From the NCBI RefSeq assembly GCF_003610465.1, contig NZ_RAQI01000001.1, forward strand, positions 1,178,001-1,242,000: a stretch of 64,000 nt of DNA, in the 5' to 3' direction. How positions within the stretch are numbered: position 1 is the stretch's first letter; every line of letters begins with the position of its first letter. A program made the translations under genes and the position numbers. The notes under the pieces are model-generated. The model saw nothing but the letters and a program-made list of their open reading frames with translations, did no database searches and had not been told where the DNA came from. Shown one piece after another: positions 27,629 through 36,951 of this stretch. This stretch comes from Xenorhabdus ehlersii (GTDB lineage Bacteria; Pseudomonadota; Gammaproteobacteria; Enterobacterales; Enterobacteriaceae).

Positions 27629-30064
27629 TTAATATTTACGCAAGTCGATGAATAATGGTGTTTTTCCACTATGTTCATTGCGGTGAAACTCTGCACTTGA
27701 AGTGGAAATAACGTCTAAGTTCAGCAGGTTTCCTTCAACAACTTCGGCAATTTTGGGGTCTTTCAATAAGTTTTGGCGCACAGTGAGGGGATCGGCATGA
27801 TCAACCAATAGCTGAATGCTATCGATACCATCACTGTTATGGTCGATTACCCATTGCACGGGTAATGCCAATTGTTCAGACAAATTAGCAAGATTGAAAA
27901 AAATAGTGCCTACCCGTAACAGGGAACCATGGCGCTCTTTAAGTCGGAAACGTGGTGAAGTCAGACCACAAGAACAAGGTTGATTAATCCAGCAACCGAG
28001 ATCCCCTAAATCGTAGCGTTGGACGGGTTGTGCCTCACGGTGGCGGGAAGTGAATACCAGACGACCCGTTTCACCCTCTGCCACGGGTTGATCATTCTCT
28101 ATATTGAGAATTTCCAGCCATTGAGTATCAGCCATTAAATGGAAAATACCATCCTCGCCGGCTGCGCACGCATGACCCATTGGCCCAGCGTCGACTGAAC
28201 CGTAAATTGTTGAACGTATCAGGGTAACGCCAAAATTGGTCAGGAAATTTCGCTGGTTTATATTGAGGTGTTCGCCACCCAGTAATAGCTTACGAATGCC
28301 GCCATATTGACGTAGTTTGGTTTCTTCATTTAGAAATAGCCGATGTATCGTGCTTGGCATACCTACCAGCGTATTAATGCGTTGATGTACGATAAAATCA
28401 GCGATTTCCCTAAAGTCATTATCAGTAGGGCCACCCATTGGATATTGTGTCACTCCCAATTTATCCAGAATGGTGAAGAAGCTCATCATGCCACCGTACA
28501 ACTTCCCGCCATACAACAGGTTCATGACGCGATCGGTTGCAGGTTCAAGCCCTGAGGCGAATACGCCATCGGCTGCGGCCAGCATCTGCCTGTGGTAATC
28601 ATGGTAGCTATAAGCCGCCAGCTTAGGCGTACCACTACTACCGCCACTTCGGAAAAACAGACGAGCCTTATCATTAGGAACCAGCGCCTGAAAATCTGCC
28701 TTATTCATGACTGGCAGATTTTCTAATCCGCTTGGACGTGGTGGAGGTACATCAAGATGGGCGCAACCTGCCATTAAATCAGGCGCAAGGCTGACAGATA
28801 CTCGCTTGGTAAGGCGTGATAGTGCGTAGACTCCATCGTGTGGTTCACCATGATAGCCGTCATGCATCTGTCCCGCCGGCGTGATACGGTTGACACCTGC
28901 AGCAAACAGGGCATGACTTATTTCGGTAATATGCTCTTGGTGGGTAATCAACGCACAGCTTTGCAGATAGTTACGCCAGGGCAGCAAAATAGCGCACAGA
29001 TGCTGACGTGGAGCAGGGCGTATCTGCAATGTACGGAACAAAGGAGACGCTGCTAATTCTTCTTCGTGTCGCCATATCACTCGCCAGTCGTCGGCTTGCC
29101 ATATTTCACCGCGTACCTGTGTAAACGCAAAATCGAGTTGTTGGAAAGCCGTTTGAGTCGTAATTTCAGCGGATTCCTGAATATCAGGGGTCAGGGCTGG
29201 ATGTAGTCCGGTACGGCGTTGCAGCGCGGCTGCCATGCGTTGTCCAATATGTTGTAAAACTTCAGGATCATCGCTATCGACCAGCAAACATTGTGGGCTG
29301 GAACAGGCTTGTTGGTCATAACGACAGATGTCATCAGCTAATGCATCCAATTGGGTATCATCGGCGGCATCAGGGCTTAACCAGGCAATACTGATACGGT
29401 GCCCCCAATCTATCCAGCGGCAACCTGCGGGGAGTTGAGCACGAATGGATGTCAGGGAAGAATCGTTTCCCCAAGCAGAAACCGCATCAGCCTGGCTGAA
29501 CAGCTCAGTCAATTGTGTCACTGGCAACGGTAAGACTGCTACCCGAGCAGCTAAATCACCTGAAATATCATGAGCCAAAAATTCTGCCAGCAGTTGTGCA
29601 CTAAACCCGTTATCGCTGCTGCTTGGACGTAACCAGTTAATATTACCCACCAGCAAACTCTCTATTACGGCCATAAAGGGCAGAAGTTCAGCATTGGAAG
29701 GTGTAATATGGACGACCAAGCCTAATGGCTTCCAGGTCTCGTATCGGTTCTGGTTATAATCGAATCGACGCAGTGAAAAAGGGTTTTGCCCAAGTTCCCG
29801 CTCCAGTTTGGCTTCCAGGGCTTCACGTTGGCAAAAAGCGCTAAGTGATTCTCGGGTTTGGGCATCAAACAATGGGTGTTCACCCAGATTGGCAAGATAT
29901 TCGGCAAAGCGTTGTGCGCAATCAAGTACCTGCTCAGAAGTATGGGGGTGTGCCAACAGATCAGGTAAACACTCATGCAATTTCGCGATTTCTTGCCCTG
30001 CCAATTGCTCTGAAGACATCGGATTATTCATCATTTTTACGGAAACGGTATTTACGGAAGACAT
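27629..30064 (-). CDS. LuxC-like acyl reductase fused to a PaaK/CoF-synthetase-like domain
   Basis: A two-domain protein of 811 residues. Residues about 20-425 match LuxC-type acyl-CoA reductases: WKPLGLVVHITPSNAELLPFMAVIESLLVGNINWLRPSS, the aldehyde-dehydrogenase-like cofactor region, the likely acyl-accepting Cys254 in YDQQACSSPQC, and the terminal HDG...LSRLTKRVS. Residues about 450-811 form an adenylate-forming domain with P-loop FFRSGGSSGTPKLA (470-482), TLVGMPSTIHRLF, LLLGGEHL, IYGSVDAGPMGHACAAGEDG, and RYDLGDLGCWINQPCSCG with a Cys-x-Cys-Gly. It starts one base after the LuxE-like stop (TGATATG), so translation is coupled. Predicted to reduce an activated carboxylic acid to an aldehyde. 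No luxA, luxB or luxD lies nearby. Confidence 0.8.
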   Translation of the reverse strand: MSSVNTVSVKMMNNPMSSEQLAGQEIAKLHECLPDLLAHPHTSEQVLDCAQRFAEYLANLGEHPLFDAQTRESLSAFCQREALEAKLERELGQNPFSLRRFDYNQNRYETWKPLGLVVHITPSNAELLPFMAVIESLLVGNINWLRPSSSDNGFSAQLLAEFLAHDISGDLAARVAVLPLPVTQLTELFSQADAVSAWGNDSSLTSIRAQLPAGCRWIDWGHRISIAWLSPDAADDTQLDALADDICRYDQQACSSPQCLLVDSDDPEVLQHIGQRMAAALQRRTGLHPALTPDIQESAEITTQTAFQQLDFAFTQVRGEIWQADDWRVIWRHEEELAASPLFRTLQIRPAPRQHLCAILLPWRNYLQSCALITHQEHITEISHALFAAGVNRITPAGQMHDGYHGEPHDGVYALSRLTKRVSVSLAPDLMAGCAHLDVPPPRPSGLENLPVMNKADFQALVPNDKARLFFRSGGSSGTPKLAAYSYHDYHRQMLAAADGVFASGLEPATDRVMNLLYGGKLYGGMMSFFTILDKLGVTQYPMGGPTDNDFREIADFIVHQRINTLVGMPSTIHRLFLNEETKLRQYGGIRKLLLGGEHLNINQRNFLTNFGVTLIRSTIYGSVDAGPMGHACAAGEDGIFHLMADTQWLEILNIENDQPVAEGETGRLVFTSRHREAQPVQRYDLGDLGCWINQPCSCGLTSPRFRLKERHGSLLRVGTIFFNLANLSEQLALPVQWVIDHNSDGIDSIQLLVDHADPLTVRQNLLKDPKIAEVVEGNLLNLDVISTSSAEFHRNEHSGKTPLFIDLRKY

Positions 30065-30065
30065 A

Positions 30066-31208
30066 TCAATATCTCTTAATCAATTCTGAAGCGGCAATCG
30101 CACAACTACGGCTTTTGCTAGTGCCAGCGCGGCCAAGCAGTTCAAACCAATCTGTTTCAAGTTCACAACCACAGCTTTCACCGTAATGCAGTACAGCCAG
30201 ATCACTTGTAACGATGCTATGGGCTGGGCAGGAAGTGATATAAGGTGATGTAAGATGCAGAAATCCTGGTTCCCCATAGGGTTGGCAGGTTAAATTTTGG
30301 GTGTGGCGTACATAAGCACGGGCATAGACCGGAACATGAAAATTATGGTGAGAACATTCAACATAAGGGACTGGGTGTTCAACGGAACCATAACCATCGC
30401 GGCAGCGAATATCTGGGATACCCAATTGCTCGGTTATCCGTTGGTACAGTTCTTTTTTAGGAATGGATTGATCGGCATGTGTTTTCCAGCCCCCACCGAG
30501 GAAAACCAGCGATTCAGGATGTAATTCTAGTGCTGGCAGCCCCATCTTCTCCATCCTTTGCAGGGTGAACCACAAAAAGGCAGGAAAACCGAAAATCCGA
30601 ACTGGCAATCCTTCCTGAGCGAATTGCTGGAGTGCTGTAATAGTACCGAAAGGATCGAATTCATTACCTTGTCCGTTATGGCGCAAAGCATAATAAGCCC
30701 GATTTACCGGAGCATATTTACACAGGAATTGATCGGTGTAGGCTGTACCCAGTGTGACGGCACCAGCGGGTTCGTAGCTAAGCAGCAGGTAGTTACAGAG
30801 TTGATTAGGAGTATTCCAGCCATAATAGTCAAAAATACAGTCCACCATATGCTGGGCAGCCGCAATACTTACAGCATCATAGCGCATACGGCTTTTTTGT
30901 CCGGTGGTTCCAGAGGAAGTCAGTTCCAGCGCATCGTGTGCACTATCGCTGAGTATTAGGTTACGTTTGAAATAATTGGCAAATAGCAAAGGCAGATTTG
31001 ACCAATCATCCAGTGCCATTAGTGCTTGTTTATCCAAGCCATGATCTGACAGCCATTGCTTGTAACCAGGGGTATGTGCGCAGTGATATAGCGTCAGTTC
31101 ACACATGGCGTTATTAAATAGTGCATCATATTCGGTACAAGCACGGTAAGGATGTGTGATAGCACACAGTGCTTTGACGTGAGGTAAGTTTTGCATATCA
31201 GTACTCAT
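30066..31208 (-). CDS. LuxE-like acyl-protein synthetase
   Basis: A 380-residue member of the LuxE family, which activates a fatty acid with ATP and holds it as a thioester on a C-terminal Cys before passing it to LuxC. Seen are FANYFKRNLILSDS, the adenylation loop LTSSGTTGQKSRMRYD, GFPAFLWFTLQRM, LFLGGGWKTHAD, DGYGSVEHPVPYVEC and, near the C terminus, GRAGTSKSRSCAIAASEL with Cys369. LuxE of Vibrio has its acylated Cys at a comparable distance from the end. First gene of the four-gene operon. Its chain-length preference cannot be read from sequence. Confidence 0.82.
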   Translation of the reverse strand: MSTDMQNLPHVKALCAITHPYRACTEYDALFNNAMCELTLYHCAHTPGYKQWLSDHGLDKQALMALDDWSNLPLLFANYFKRNLILSDSAHDALELTSSGTTGQKSRMRYDAVSIAAAQHMVDCIFDYYGWNTPNQLCNYLLLSYEPAGAVTLGTAYTDQFLCKYAPVNRAYYALRHNGQGNEFDPFGTITALQQFAQEGLPVRIFGFPAFLWFTLQRMEKMGLPALELHPESLVFLGGGWKTHADQSIPKKELYQRITEQLGIPDIRCRDGYGSVEHPVPYVECSHHNFHVPVYARAYVRHTQNLTCQPYGEPGFLHLTSPYITSCPAHSIVTSDLAVLHYGESCGCELETDWFELLGRAGTSKSRSCAIAASELIKRY

Positions 31209-31889
31209 TCTTCAGTAACAGCTACAAAGGATTATTAATTAAAATTTATTAATTAATTTTTTATTCTTAGGTTGGGTGTAATAATTAATTTGACGTCTAT
31301 TTTAATTTAATATTTGGGCGTTGTTGGAGGATGATATGTTGGATCTGACAGTGGTATTTTTTTTGAAAATAGTGATATTGCGTATAATGATAAATGTTTT
31401 TTTTACCGTATTACAGTTAATGTCAGTCCTGCGTTTGCGGAGCACATTATTTCAAACCAAATGATAGCAATCAAACTTTTTTTCTAATGTTTTGTTTTTA
31501 ATTCAATCATTATTTAATACATCTATCTTATTATTTATTATTATGTGTGACGGAGTTAAGTTTCTTTTGGTGTGTGAATGGATTAGGAAAAACACCTATT
31601 TTAGAGATAATTTAAGAAATTAAAGCGAATTTTATATTCAAAAAGAGTCTGGCTTTGCCATATGGAAAATTAAAAGTAAATATACCATCAATTGGGGATT
31701 ATTTGTGTCTCAATTCGTAAAATTCAGTCAGCAATATTATAAAAATATCATCATAACATGCGGTGTAAAAGATAATAATAAATTGTGATTATTTTATATG
31801 AATTATTTTTATGGGTTATATTTTACGTTGTATTTTTTCGAAATTTAAGTATATTTCTATGCGATTTATACAACAAAGAGATACTTATA
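31209..31889. promoter_or_regulatory. Long AT-rich divergent region between the lux-like operon and an Ail-type gene
   Basis: About 680 bp with many A/T runs and no supported gene. It must contain promoters for both flanking genes. The unusually long AT-rich sequence suggests foreign DNA and possible H-NS-type silencing. The plus-strand frame of the Ail-type gene stays open back to 31785, but the real start is 31890. No specific operator is recognised. Confidence 0.45.
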
Positions 31890-32459
31890 ATGAAAAAAGC
31901 TCTATTGACTTCAGCGATCGTTGCTGGGTTATCTATTTCTTCATTGACAGCGCATGCAAGTGGTAAACACACCATTTCATTAGGCTACGCCCAAACCGAT
32001 ATAAAGGCGCAAATTGAGGGAAGTGAACCAAATATGAAGGATCTGGATAAGGATCCAAGAGGTCTCAACCTGAAATACCGTTATGAGATTAATGATAATT
32101 GGGGCTTTATCAGCTCGGTCACACAAACCAAGCTAGAAATTAACTACTATCATCCTCATAATCGACAGTTATCAGTTGGTAATGGGGACATTACTTATAG
32201 ATCATTGATGGCTGGTCCGACATATCGCTTCAATGAATATGTCAGCGCCTATGCCTTGATTGGTGCAGCTAAAGTTGAAGGTAAAGCTCGTTTGACTGCA
32301 CAACCAAGTGTAAGTAAAAAGAAAACAGCTGTTGCCTACGGTACAGGATTACAATTTAACCCGATACCAAGTGTAGCTGTTGATGTTTCCTACGAATATT
32401 CTGATTTAAGCCAGGCTAAAACAGGAACGTGGACAGTTGGCGTTGGCTATCGTTTCTAA
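31890..32459 (+). CDS. Ail/Lom/OmpX-type outer-membrane beta-barrel
   Basis: Outer-membrane protein of 189 residues. The signal peptide MKKALLTSAIVAGLSISSLTAHA ends in an AHA cleavage site. The mature part alternates polar/apolar residues: GKHTISLGYAQTD, NLKYRYEINDNWGFISSVTQT, YRSLMAGPTYRFNEYVSAYALIGAAKV, VAYGTGLQFNPIPSVAVDVSYEYS and a C-terminal WTVGVGYRF ending in Phe, the BAM recognition signal. This is the eight-stranded Ail/PagC/OmpX family, involved in adhesion and serum/immune resistance. The ATG at 31890 is chosen because it begins the signal peptide. Confidence 0.9.
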   Translation: MKKALLTSAIVAGLSISSLTAHASGKHTISLGYAQTDIKAQIEGSEPNMKDLDKDPRGLNLKYRYEINDNWGFISSVTQTKLEINYYHPHNRQLSVGNGDITYRSLMAGPTYRFNEYVSAYALIGAAKVEGKARLTAQPSVSKKKTAVAYGTGLQFNPIPSVAVDVSYEYSDLSQAKTGTWTVGVGYRF

Positions 32460-32486
32460 TTTGCTCCAATAGCTATCCCAAAACTT

Positions 32487-32525
32487 CACCCTGAATGTCA
32501 AACTGATGTATGAGTATTTAGGGTG
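32487..32525. terminator. Imperfect hairpin after the Ail-type gene
   Basis: CACCCTGAAT...ATTTAGGGTG inverted repeat, 28 bases after the stop and between convergent genes. T-runs are weak, so this is tentative. Confidence 0.35.
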
Positions 32526-32574
32526 TTGTTCTGTCCAATATTCTCAATTTTTAGGGAATATCAACTCCATTCAA

Positions 32575-33792
32575 CTAAATGCCTTCTTCAGAAAAATTTC
32601 TGCACAACACCAAAGCCTGCGCACAAGCCCACGCCGAACTCCATGCCCATTGGAAATTATATCCACCAAGCCAACCGGTTACATCGACCACTTCACCAAT
32701 AAAGTACAATCCCTTCACCTTATGGGTTTCCATCGTTTTTGATGACAACTCGTGAGTATCCACGCCGCCAAGAGTCACTTCCGCTGTGCGATAGCCTTCC
32801 GTACCATTGGGTTGTACCTGCCAGCATTGCAGGGTTGTGATCAGCGCTTTTTTCTGTGCGGGATTGAGTTGTTTCAGGGACAGTTCCGGCAATTGCCCAA
32901 GGGACTGCAAACATTCCACCAGACGTTTGGGCAGTAATTTAGCCAGTGTGTTTTTCAAACTCTGGTTGGGATGAGATTCCTGTTCCTTATCCAGAAAATT
33001 CTCGAAATCTGTGTCAGGAAGTAAGTTAATACTCACATATTCACTAGGTTGCCAATAACTGGAAATCTGCAAAATAGCTGGGCCAGAAAGGCCGCGATGG
33101 GTGAACAGAATGTTTTCCCTGAATACGGTACCATCTTTTGCGGTCACGACAGAAGGAACTGAAACGCCGGAAAGCGTTTGAAGTTGTTCCAGTAGTGGTT
33201 TATGCAGGGTAAAGGGAACTAATGCTGCACGTGTAGGCAGGATGTTGAGTCCAAATTGCTCTGCAATGCGGTAGCCCAAAGGAGAAGCTCCCAGGCCAGG
33301 CATGGACAAACCACCGGAGGCTACAACAAGTGAGTGTGCACTTACTTGTCTTCCTGTTACTGTAATGACAAAACCCTGCTCTTTCTTTTCGACATGGGTA
33401 ACTTCACTGCGCAATCGAATCGTTACTTGCCCTATTTCGCACTCTTTCAAAAGCAGGTCTATGATTTGTTGCGCGGAGTTGTCGCAGAAAAGCTGTCCCA
33501 ATGTTTTTTCGTGGTAAGGGATATTATAGCGTTGTACAAGATCAATAAAATCCCACTGGGTATAGCGAGCAAGTGCTGACTTACAAAAATGGGGATTGGC
33601 GGAAAGGTATGCCGTTGGTTCGGTATACATGTTGGTGAAATTGCAGCGCCCTCCACCGGACATCAAAATCTTGCGACCAGCTTTTTTGCCATTATCCAGT
33701 ACCAGAACGTTTAATCCAGCTTGCCCTGCTTGTGCAGCACAGAATAAGCCGGCAGCGCCAGCACCAATAATAACTACATCAAATTTTTCCAT
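32575..33792 (-). CDS. yhiN: HI0933-family flavoprotein YhiN
   Basis: FAD-dependent oxidoreductase-like protein of 405 residues and unknown reaction. The N-terminal dinucleotide-binding motif is VVIIGAGAAGLFCAAQAGQAGLNVLVLDNGKKAGRKILMSGGGRCNFTN, a family signature. SLVVASGGLSMPGLGASPLGYRIA and the C-terminal GLYFIGEVVDVTGWLGGYNFQWAWSSA are also diagnostic. It sits next to pitA, divergently, as in E. coli. Confidence 0.93.
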   Translation of the reverse strand: MEKFDVVIIGAGAAGLFCAAQAGQAGLNVLVLDNGKKAGRKILMSGGGRCNFTNMYTEPTAYLSANPHFCKSALARYTQWDFIDLVQRYNIPYHEKTLGQLFCDNSAQQIIDLLLKECEIGQVTIRLRSEVTHVEKKEQGFVITVTGRQVSAHSLVVASGGLSMPGLGASPLGYRIAEQFGLNILPTRAALVPFTLHKPLLEQLQTLSGVSVPSVVTAKDGTVFRENILFTHRGLSGPAILQISSYWQPSEYVSINLLPDTDFENFLDKEQESHPNQSLKNTLAKLLPKRLVECLQSLGQLPELSLKQLNPAQKKALITTLQCWQVQPNGTEGYRTAEVTLGGVDTHELSSKTMETHKVKGLYFIGEVVDVTGWLGGYNFQWAWSSAWACAQALVLCRNFSEEGI

Positions 33793-34090
33793 TCATTTGT
33801 CTCTTTTAGCCGAGTTAATTGTGGGAATTCACTGCATTGTGAGGGCTCTGTTCACGAACTACGGAGAAAAATAGGCATTTGGTTTAACTTTCTACGATAA
33901 AAAGTTATTTTTCATCAAAAAAATATCAAAATATTAAAATTAAATAACTCTTTGATATAGTTAATAAATGCAAGGATTTTTATGCCATTTGACCATCATT
34001 AAATCAAAAAAAGGTCATATTTCTCTTTTCCCGCTAACGTTTGTCACTGATAATGCGCGCGTTCATGTCCTACTAACTGGCTTAACGTTT

Positions 34091-35581
34091 ATGCTACATC
34101 TGTTTACTGGCCTGGAATTTTATACCGGCCTTATGTTAGTGCTTGCTCTGTTGTTTGTGCTTTTCTATGAAGCCATCAATGGGTTTCATGATACCGCAAA
34201 CGCAGTAGCAACTGTTATTTATACCCGGGCAATGCGTTCACAGCTCGCTGTTGTGATGGCAGGGGTTTTTAACTTTTTGGGTGTTCTCCTTGGTGGGTTA
34301 AGTGTCGCTTATGCGATTGTGCATCTACTACCTACGGATCTTCTGCTAAATGTCAGTTCAGCTCACGGTTTGGCTATGGTTTTTTCCATGCTGCTGGCGG
34401 CGATCATCTGGAATTTAGGTACGTGGTATTTCGGCATTCCTGCATCCAGTTCCCATACGTTGATTGGTTCTATTATCGGCATCGGCCTGACTAATGCGAT
34501 AGTGACCAGTTCTTCAGTGGTTGATGCGTTGAATATTCCGAAGATGATACAGATTTTCATGTCCTTGATTCTGTCTCCTCTTGTTGGCCTGATCATTGCC
34601 GGAGCGATGGTGTTTTTACTGCGTCGCTACTGGAGTGGTACAAAAAAACGTCGTCGTATCCATATGACGCCTGTTGAGCGTGAAAAACAGGATGGCAAAC
34701 GTAAACCCCCATTCTGGACACGTACTGCCCTGATCCTCTCTGCTGTTGGTGTGAGTTTCTCCCACGGAGCGAACGATGGTCAGAAAGGAATTGGTTTGAT
34801 TATGCTGGTTCTGATTGGCGTTGCGCCTGCAGGGTTTGTCGTCAATATGAATTCAACCAGTTATGATATTGCACGTACTCGTGATGCCGTTGTCCACTTG
34901 CAGCAGTATTATGGGCAGCATACTCCAGCGCTGACACATGCGATTGAGCTGAATCCAGCCGTTTCTTCTGTTGACGATCAGCTAGATATGACGTTCCATT
35001 GCGATAGTTCACGCGCATTAGTGGTGCTGAACAAGGCTGAAAGCATGTTGGCGAGTATTCAAAATTTCAACGAGTTAACGCCGGATCAACGTAACAGTAT
35101 GCGCCGTATGTTGATGTGCGCCGCTGATACGACCAACGTTGTGGCTAAGCTGCCAGAAACCAGCCTTGAAGATGCACGTTTCCTGAATAAGCTGCGTAAA
35201 GATCTGCTAAGTACCGTGGAATATGCGCCATTATGGATCATTGTTGCCGTGGCTCTTGCCTTATCTTTGGGCACAATGGTTGGCTGGAAACGTGTTGCTG
35301 TGACTATCGGTGAGAAGATTGGCAAAAAAGGCATGACTTATGCCCAAGGTGTTTCTGCGCAGGTGACTGCTGCGGTTTCTATTGGTGTTGCCAGTTATAC
35401 CGGTATGCCGGTATCCACGACACAAGTGCTCTCTTCTGCGGTAGCGGGGACGATGCTGGTTGATGGTGGTGGTGTGCAGAGCAAGACTATCAAGAATATC
35501 ATGTTGGCGTGGGTTTTGACGTTGCCGATTTCCATTGCATTGTCGGGCTTACTGTATTGGATCGCCCTGAAACTGATCTAA
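34091..35581 (+). CDS. pitA: Low-affinity inorganic phosphate (metal-phosphate) transporter PitA
   Basis: Inner-membrane proton-coupled transporter of metal-phosphate complexes. The PiT signature occurs twice, as [25 protein letters not shown] near the N terminus and [14 protein letters not shown] in the middle. [19 protein letters not shown] and [20 protein letters not shown] are also conserved. About ten membrane segments flank a cytoplasmic loop. The start is placed at the ATG at 34091 ([15 protein letters not shown]), which aligns with E. coli PitA. The frame is open upstream to 33968, but that segment has no family counterpart. Confidence 0.95.
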   Translation: MLHLFTGLEFYTGLMLVLALLFVLFYEAINGFHDTANAVATVIYTRAMRSQLAVVMAGVFNFLGVLLGGLSVAYAIVHLLPTDLLLNVSSAHGLAMVFSMLLAAIIWNLGTWYFGIPASSSHTLIGSIIGIGLTNAIVTSSSVVDALNIPKMIQIFMSLILSPLVGLIIAGAMVFLLRRYWSGTKKRRRIHMTPVEREKQDGKRKPPFWTRTALILSAVGVSFSHGANDGQKGIGLIMLVLIGVAPAGFVVNMNSTSYDIARTRDAVVHLQQYYGQHTPALTHAIELNPAVSSVDDQLDMTFHCDSSRALVVLNKAESMLASIQNFNELTPDQRNSMRRMLMCAADTTNVVAKLPETSLEDARFLNKLRKDLLSTVEYAPLWIIVAVALALSLGTMVGWKRVAVTIGEKIGKKGMTYAQGVSAQVTAAVSIGVASYTGMPVSTTQVLSSAVAGTMLVDGGGVQSKTIKNIMLAWVLTLPISIALSGLLYWIALKLI

Positions 35582-35592
35582 TCACATCTTAG

Positions 35593-35637
35593 AAAAAAGG
35601 TTGGCTGTTCGTTATTGCAAGCCAACCTTTTTTATTT
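35593..35637. terminator. Bidirectional terminator pitA / uspB
   Basis: AAAAAAGGTTGGC...GCCAACCTTTTTT with a loop of about 14 bases: a long perfect stem flanked by A-run and T-run, so it can terminate both convergent genes. Confidence 0.9.
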
Positions 35638-35641
35638 TATC

Positions 35642-35971
35642 TCAGATCATCATCGCTACCAGACATAGCAGAACAACGCCACATAGCATTTCTGTCAATA
35701 TAAATTGTTTTCTCATCCTTTCGCATAACAAGACGACATCAGGGTCGTGATGGTTGATATAACTTTGTGAATTGATATAACGCACGAGCCGAATCTGCTT
35801 ATTGAATTGACCATTAGCTTTAAAAAAACCATTCCCATCAACGGCTTGATACAGCATTGGATCTGACTCGCGTAAAATTGACAGAAGTACACGGAGCGAA
35901 GAAAAGTAGCGCATTATGTTAACAATGCAGATAAGACAAACAGCCCAAAATAGTGCCGTGGTATTGAACAT
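35642..35971 (-). CDS. uspB: Universal stress protein B
   Basis: Small inner-membrane protein of 109 residues, RpoS-dependent in E. coli and of unclear function. Two membrane segments (residues 4-22 and about 88-108) flank a cytoplasmic-type loop with [26 protein letters not shown] and [24 protein letters not shown]. The start is set at the ATG at 35971, preceded by a strong AGGAGGGGG; the longer frame to 35998 would contain that site. Paired with uspA as in enterobacteria. Confidence 0.93.
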   Translation of the reverse strand: MFNTTALFWAVCLICIVNIMRYFSSLRVLLSILRESDPMLYQAVDGNGFFKANGQFNKQIRLVRYINSQSYINHHDPDVVLLCERMRKQFILTEMLCGVVLLCLVAMMI

Positions 35972-36261
35972 ACTTCCCCCTCCTGATCGTGGCAGCAATA
36001 GTTGCCAGCAAAAGAAGAAACCAACCGGAAACGTTTTTATTTGAATAATGACTATATTAAATATTAGTTAAAAATACAGTGCTCAGCGGGTATTATCGTA
36101 AGGCATATAATCCGCTATTGTGGCCAGACTGCGAGAAATAAAACAATAAGTTGTGATCAAAACAACACTCAAAAGACACATTGAGCGGTTATAGTATAAA
36201 CATCGAATCATGGCGTTTAATGTTGCCAATCCATTTAATCGACGTTATGGAAGGAGTTCTT

Positions 36262-36693
36262 ATGGCTTACAAACATATTCTTGTTGCGGTTGATTTATCT
36301 CCAGAAAGTCAGATTTTGGTGGAAAAAGCTGTATCATTGGCGAAACCGTACAATGCCAAAATTTCCCTGATCCATGTTGATGTTAACTACTCTGATCTTT
36401 ATACCGGCCTGATTGACGTAAATCTTGGTGATATGCAGGAGCGTATCGCGGATGAAACCCGTAATTCCCTGAAAGAACTCTCTGCTAGTGCAGATTACCC
36501 CATTCAGGAAACGTTGAGTGGCAGTGGTGATTTAGGACAAGTCCTTGTGGATGCTATTAAGCAATACGATATGGATCTGGTTGTATGTGGTCACCATCAG
36601 GACTTTTGGAGTAAGTTGATGTCTTCAGCTCGCCAGCTTATTAACACCGTTCATGTTGATATGTTGATTGTACCTTTGCGTGACGAAGAATAA
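36262..36693 (+). CDS. uspA: Universal stress protein A
   Basis: Cytoplasmic dimeric stress protein of 143 residues. It matches E. coli UspA from the first residues ([52 protein letters not shown]). The ATP-binding glycine pattern of other Usp classes is absent, as in true UspA. The ATG at 36262 has AAGGAG 8 bases upstream; 27 codons of open frame before it are not part of the protein. Confidence 0.96.
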   Translation: MAYKHILVAVDLSPESQILVEKAVSLAKPYNAKISLIHVDVNYSDLYTGLIDVNLGDMQERIADETRNSLKELSASADYPIQETLSGSGDLGQVLVDAIKQYDMDLVVCGHHQDFWSKLMSSARQLINTVHVDMLIVPLRDEE

Positions 36694-36716
36694 TCTTCGG
36701 TTGATATTTTATTCCG

Positions 36717-36749
36717 TAAAATCGCCTGCTTATGCAGGCGATTTTTTTA
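36717..36749 (+). terminator. Terminator of uspA
   Basis: Stem AAATCGCCTGC-TTAT-GCAGGCGATTT followed by TTTTA; a strong rho-independent terminator 25 bases past the stop. Confidence 0.92.
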
Positions 36750-36951
36750 TCCTCAGAAAAGATAATGAAACTGGTTTAGAAATTGTCAAAGTTATTTTTG
36801 AGAAAATATATAAAAAATAGTTGTTGAAATTTAAGCATAGAACAGTGCTATATTCAGAAAGCAAACCGTAATTACCTCACATTTTCGACAAAAAAATAAT
36901 ATGGGAAATGGCAGGGGGTCATCACATCTGAATGACAAAAAGGAAGCCCAA

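Noticed and set aside
25429..31208. A bioluminescence (luxCDABE) operon
   Set aside because: Only LuxC- and LuxE-like genes occur; luxA, luxB and luxD are absent and the other two genes are not lux genes.
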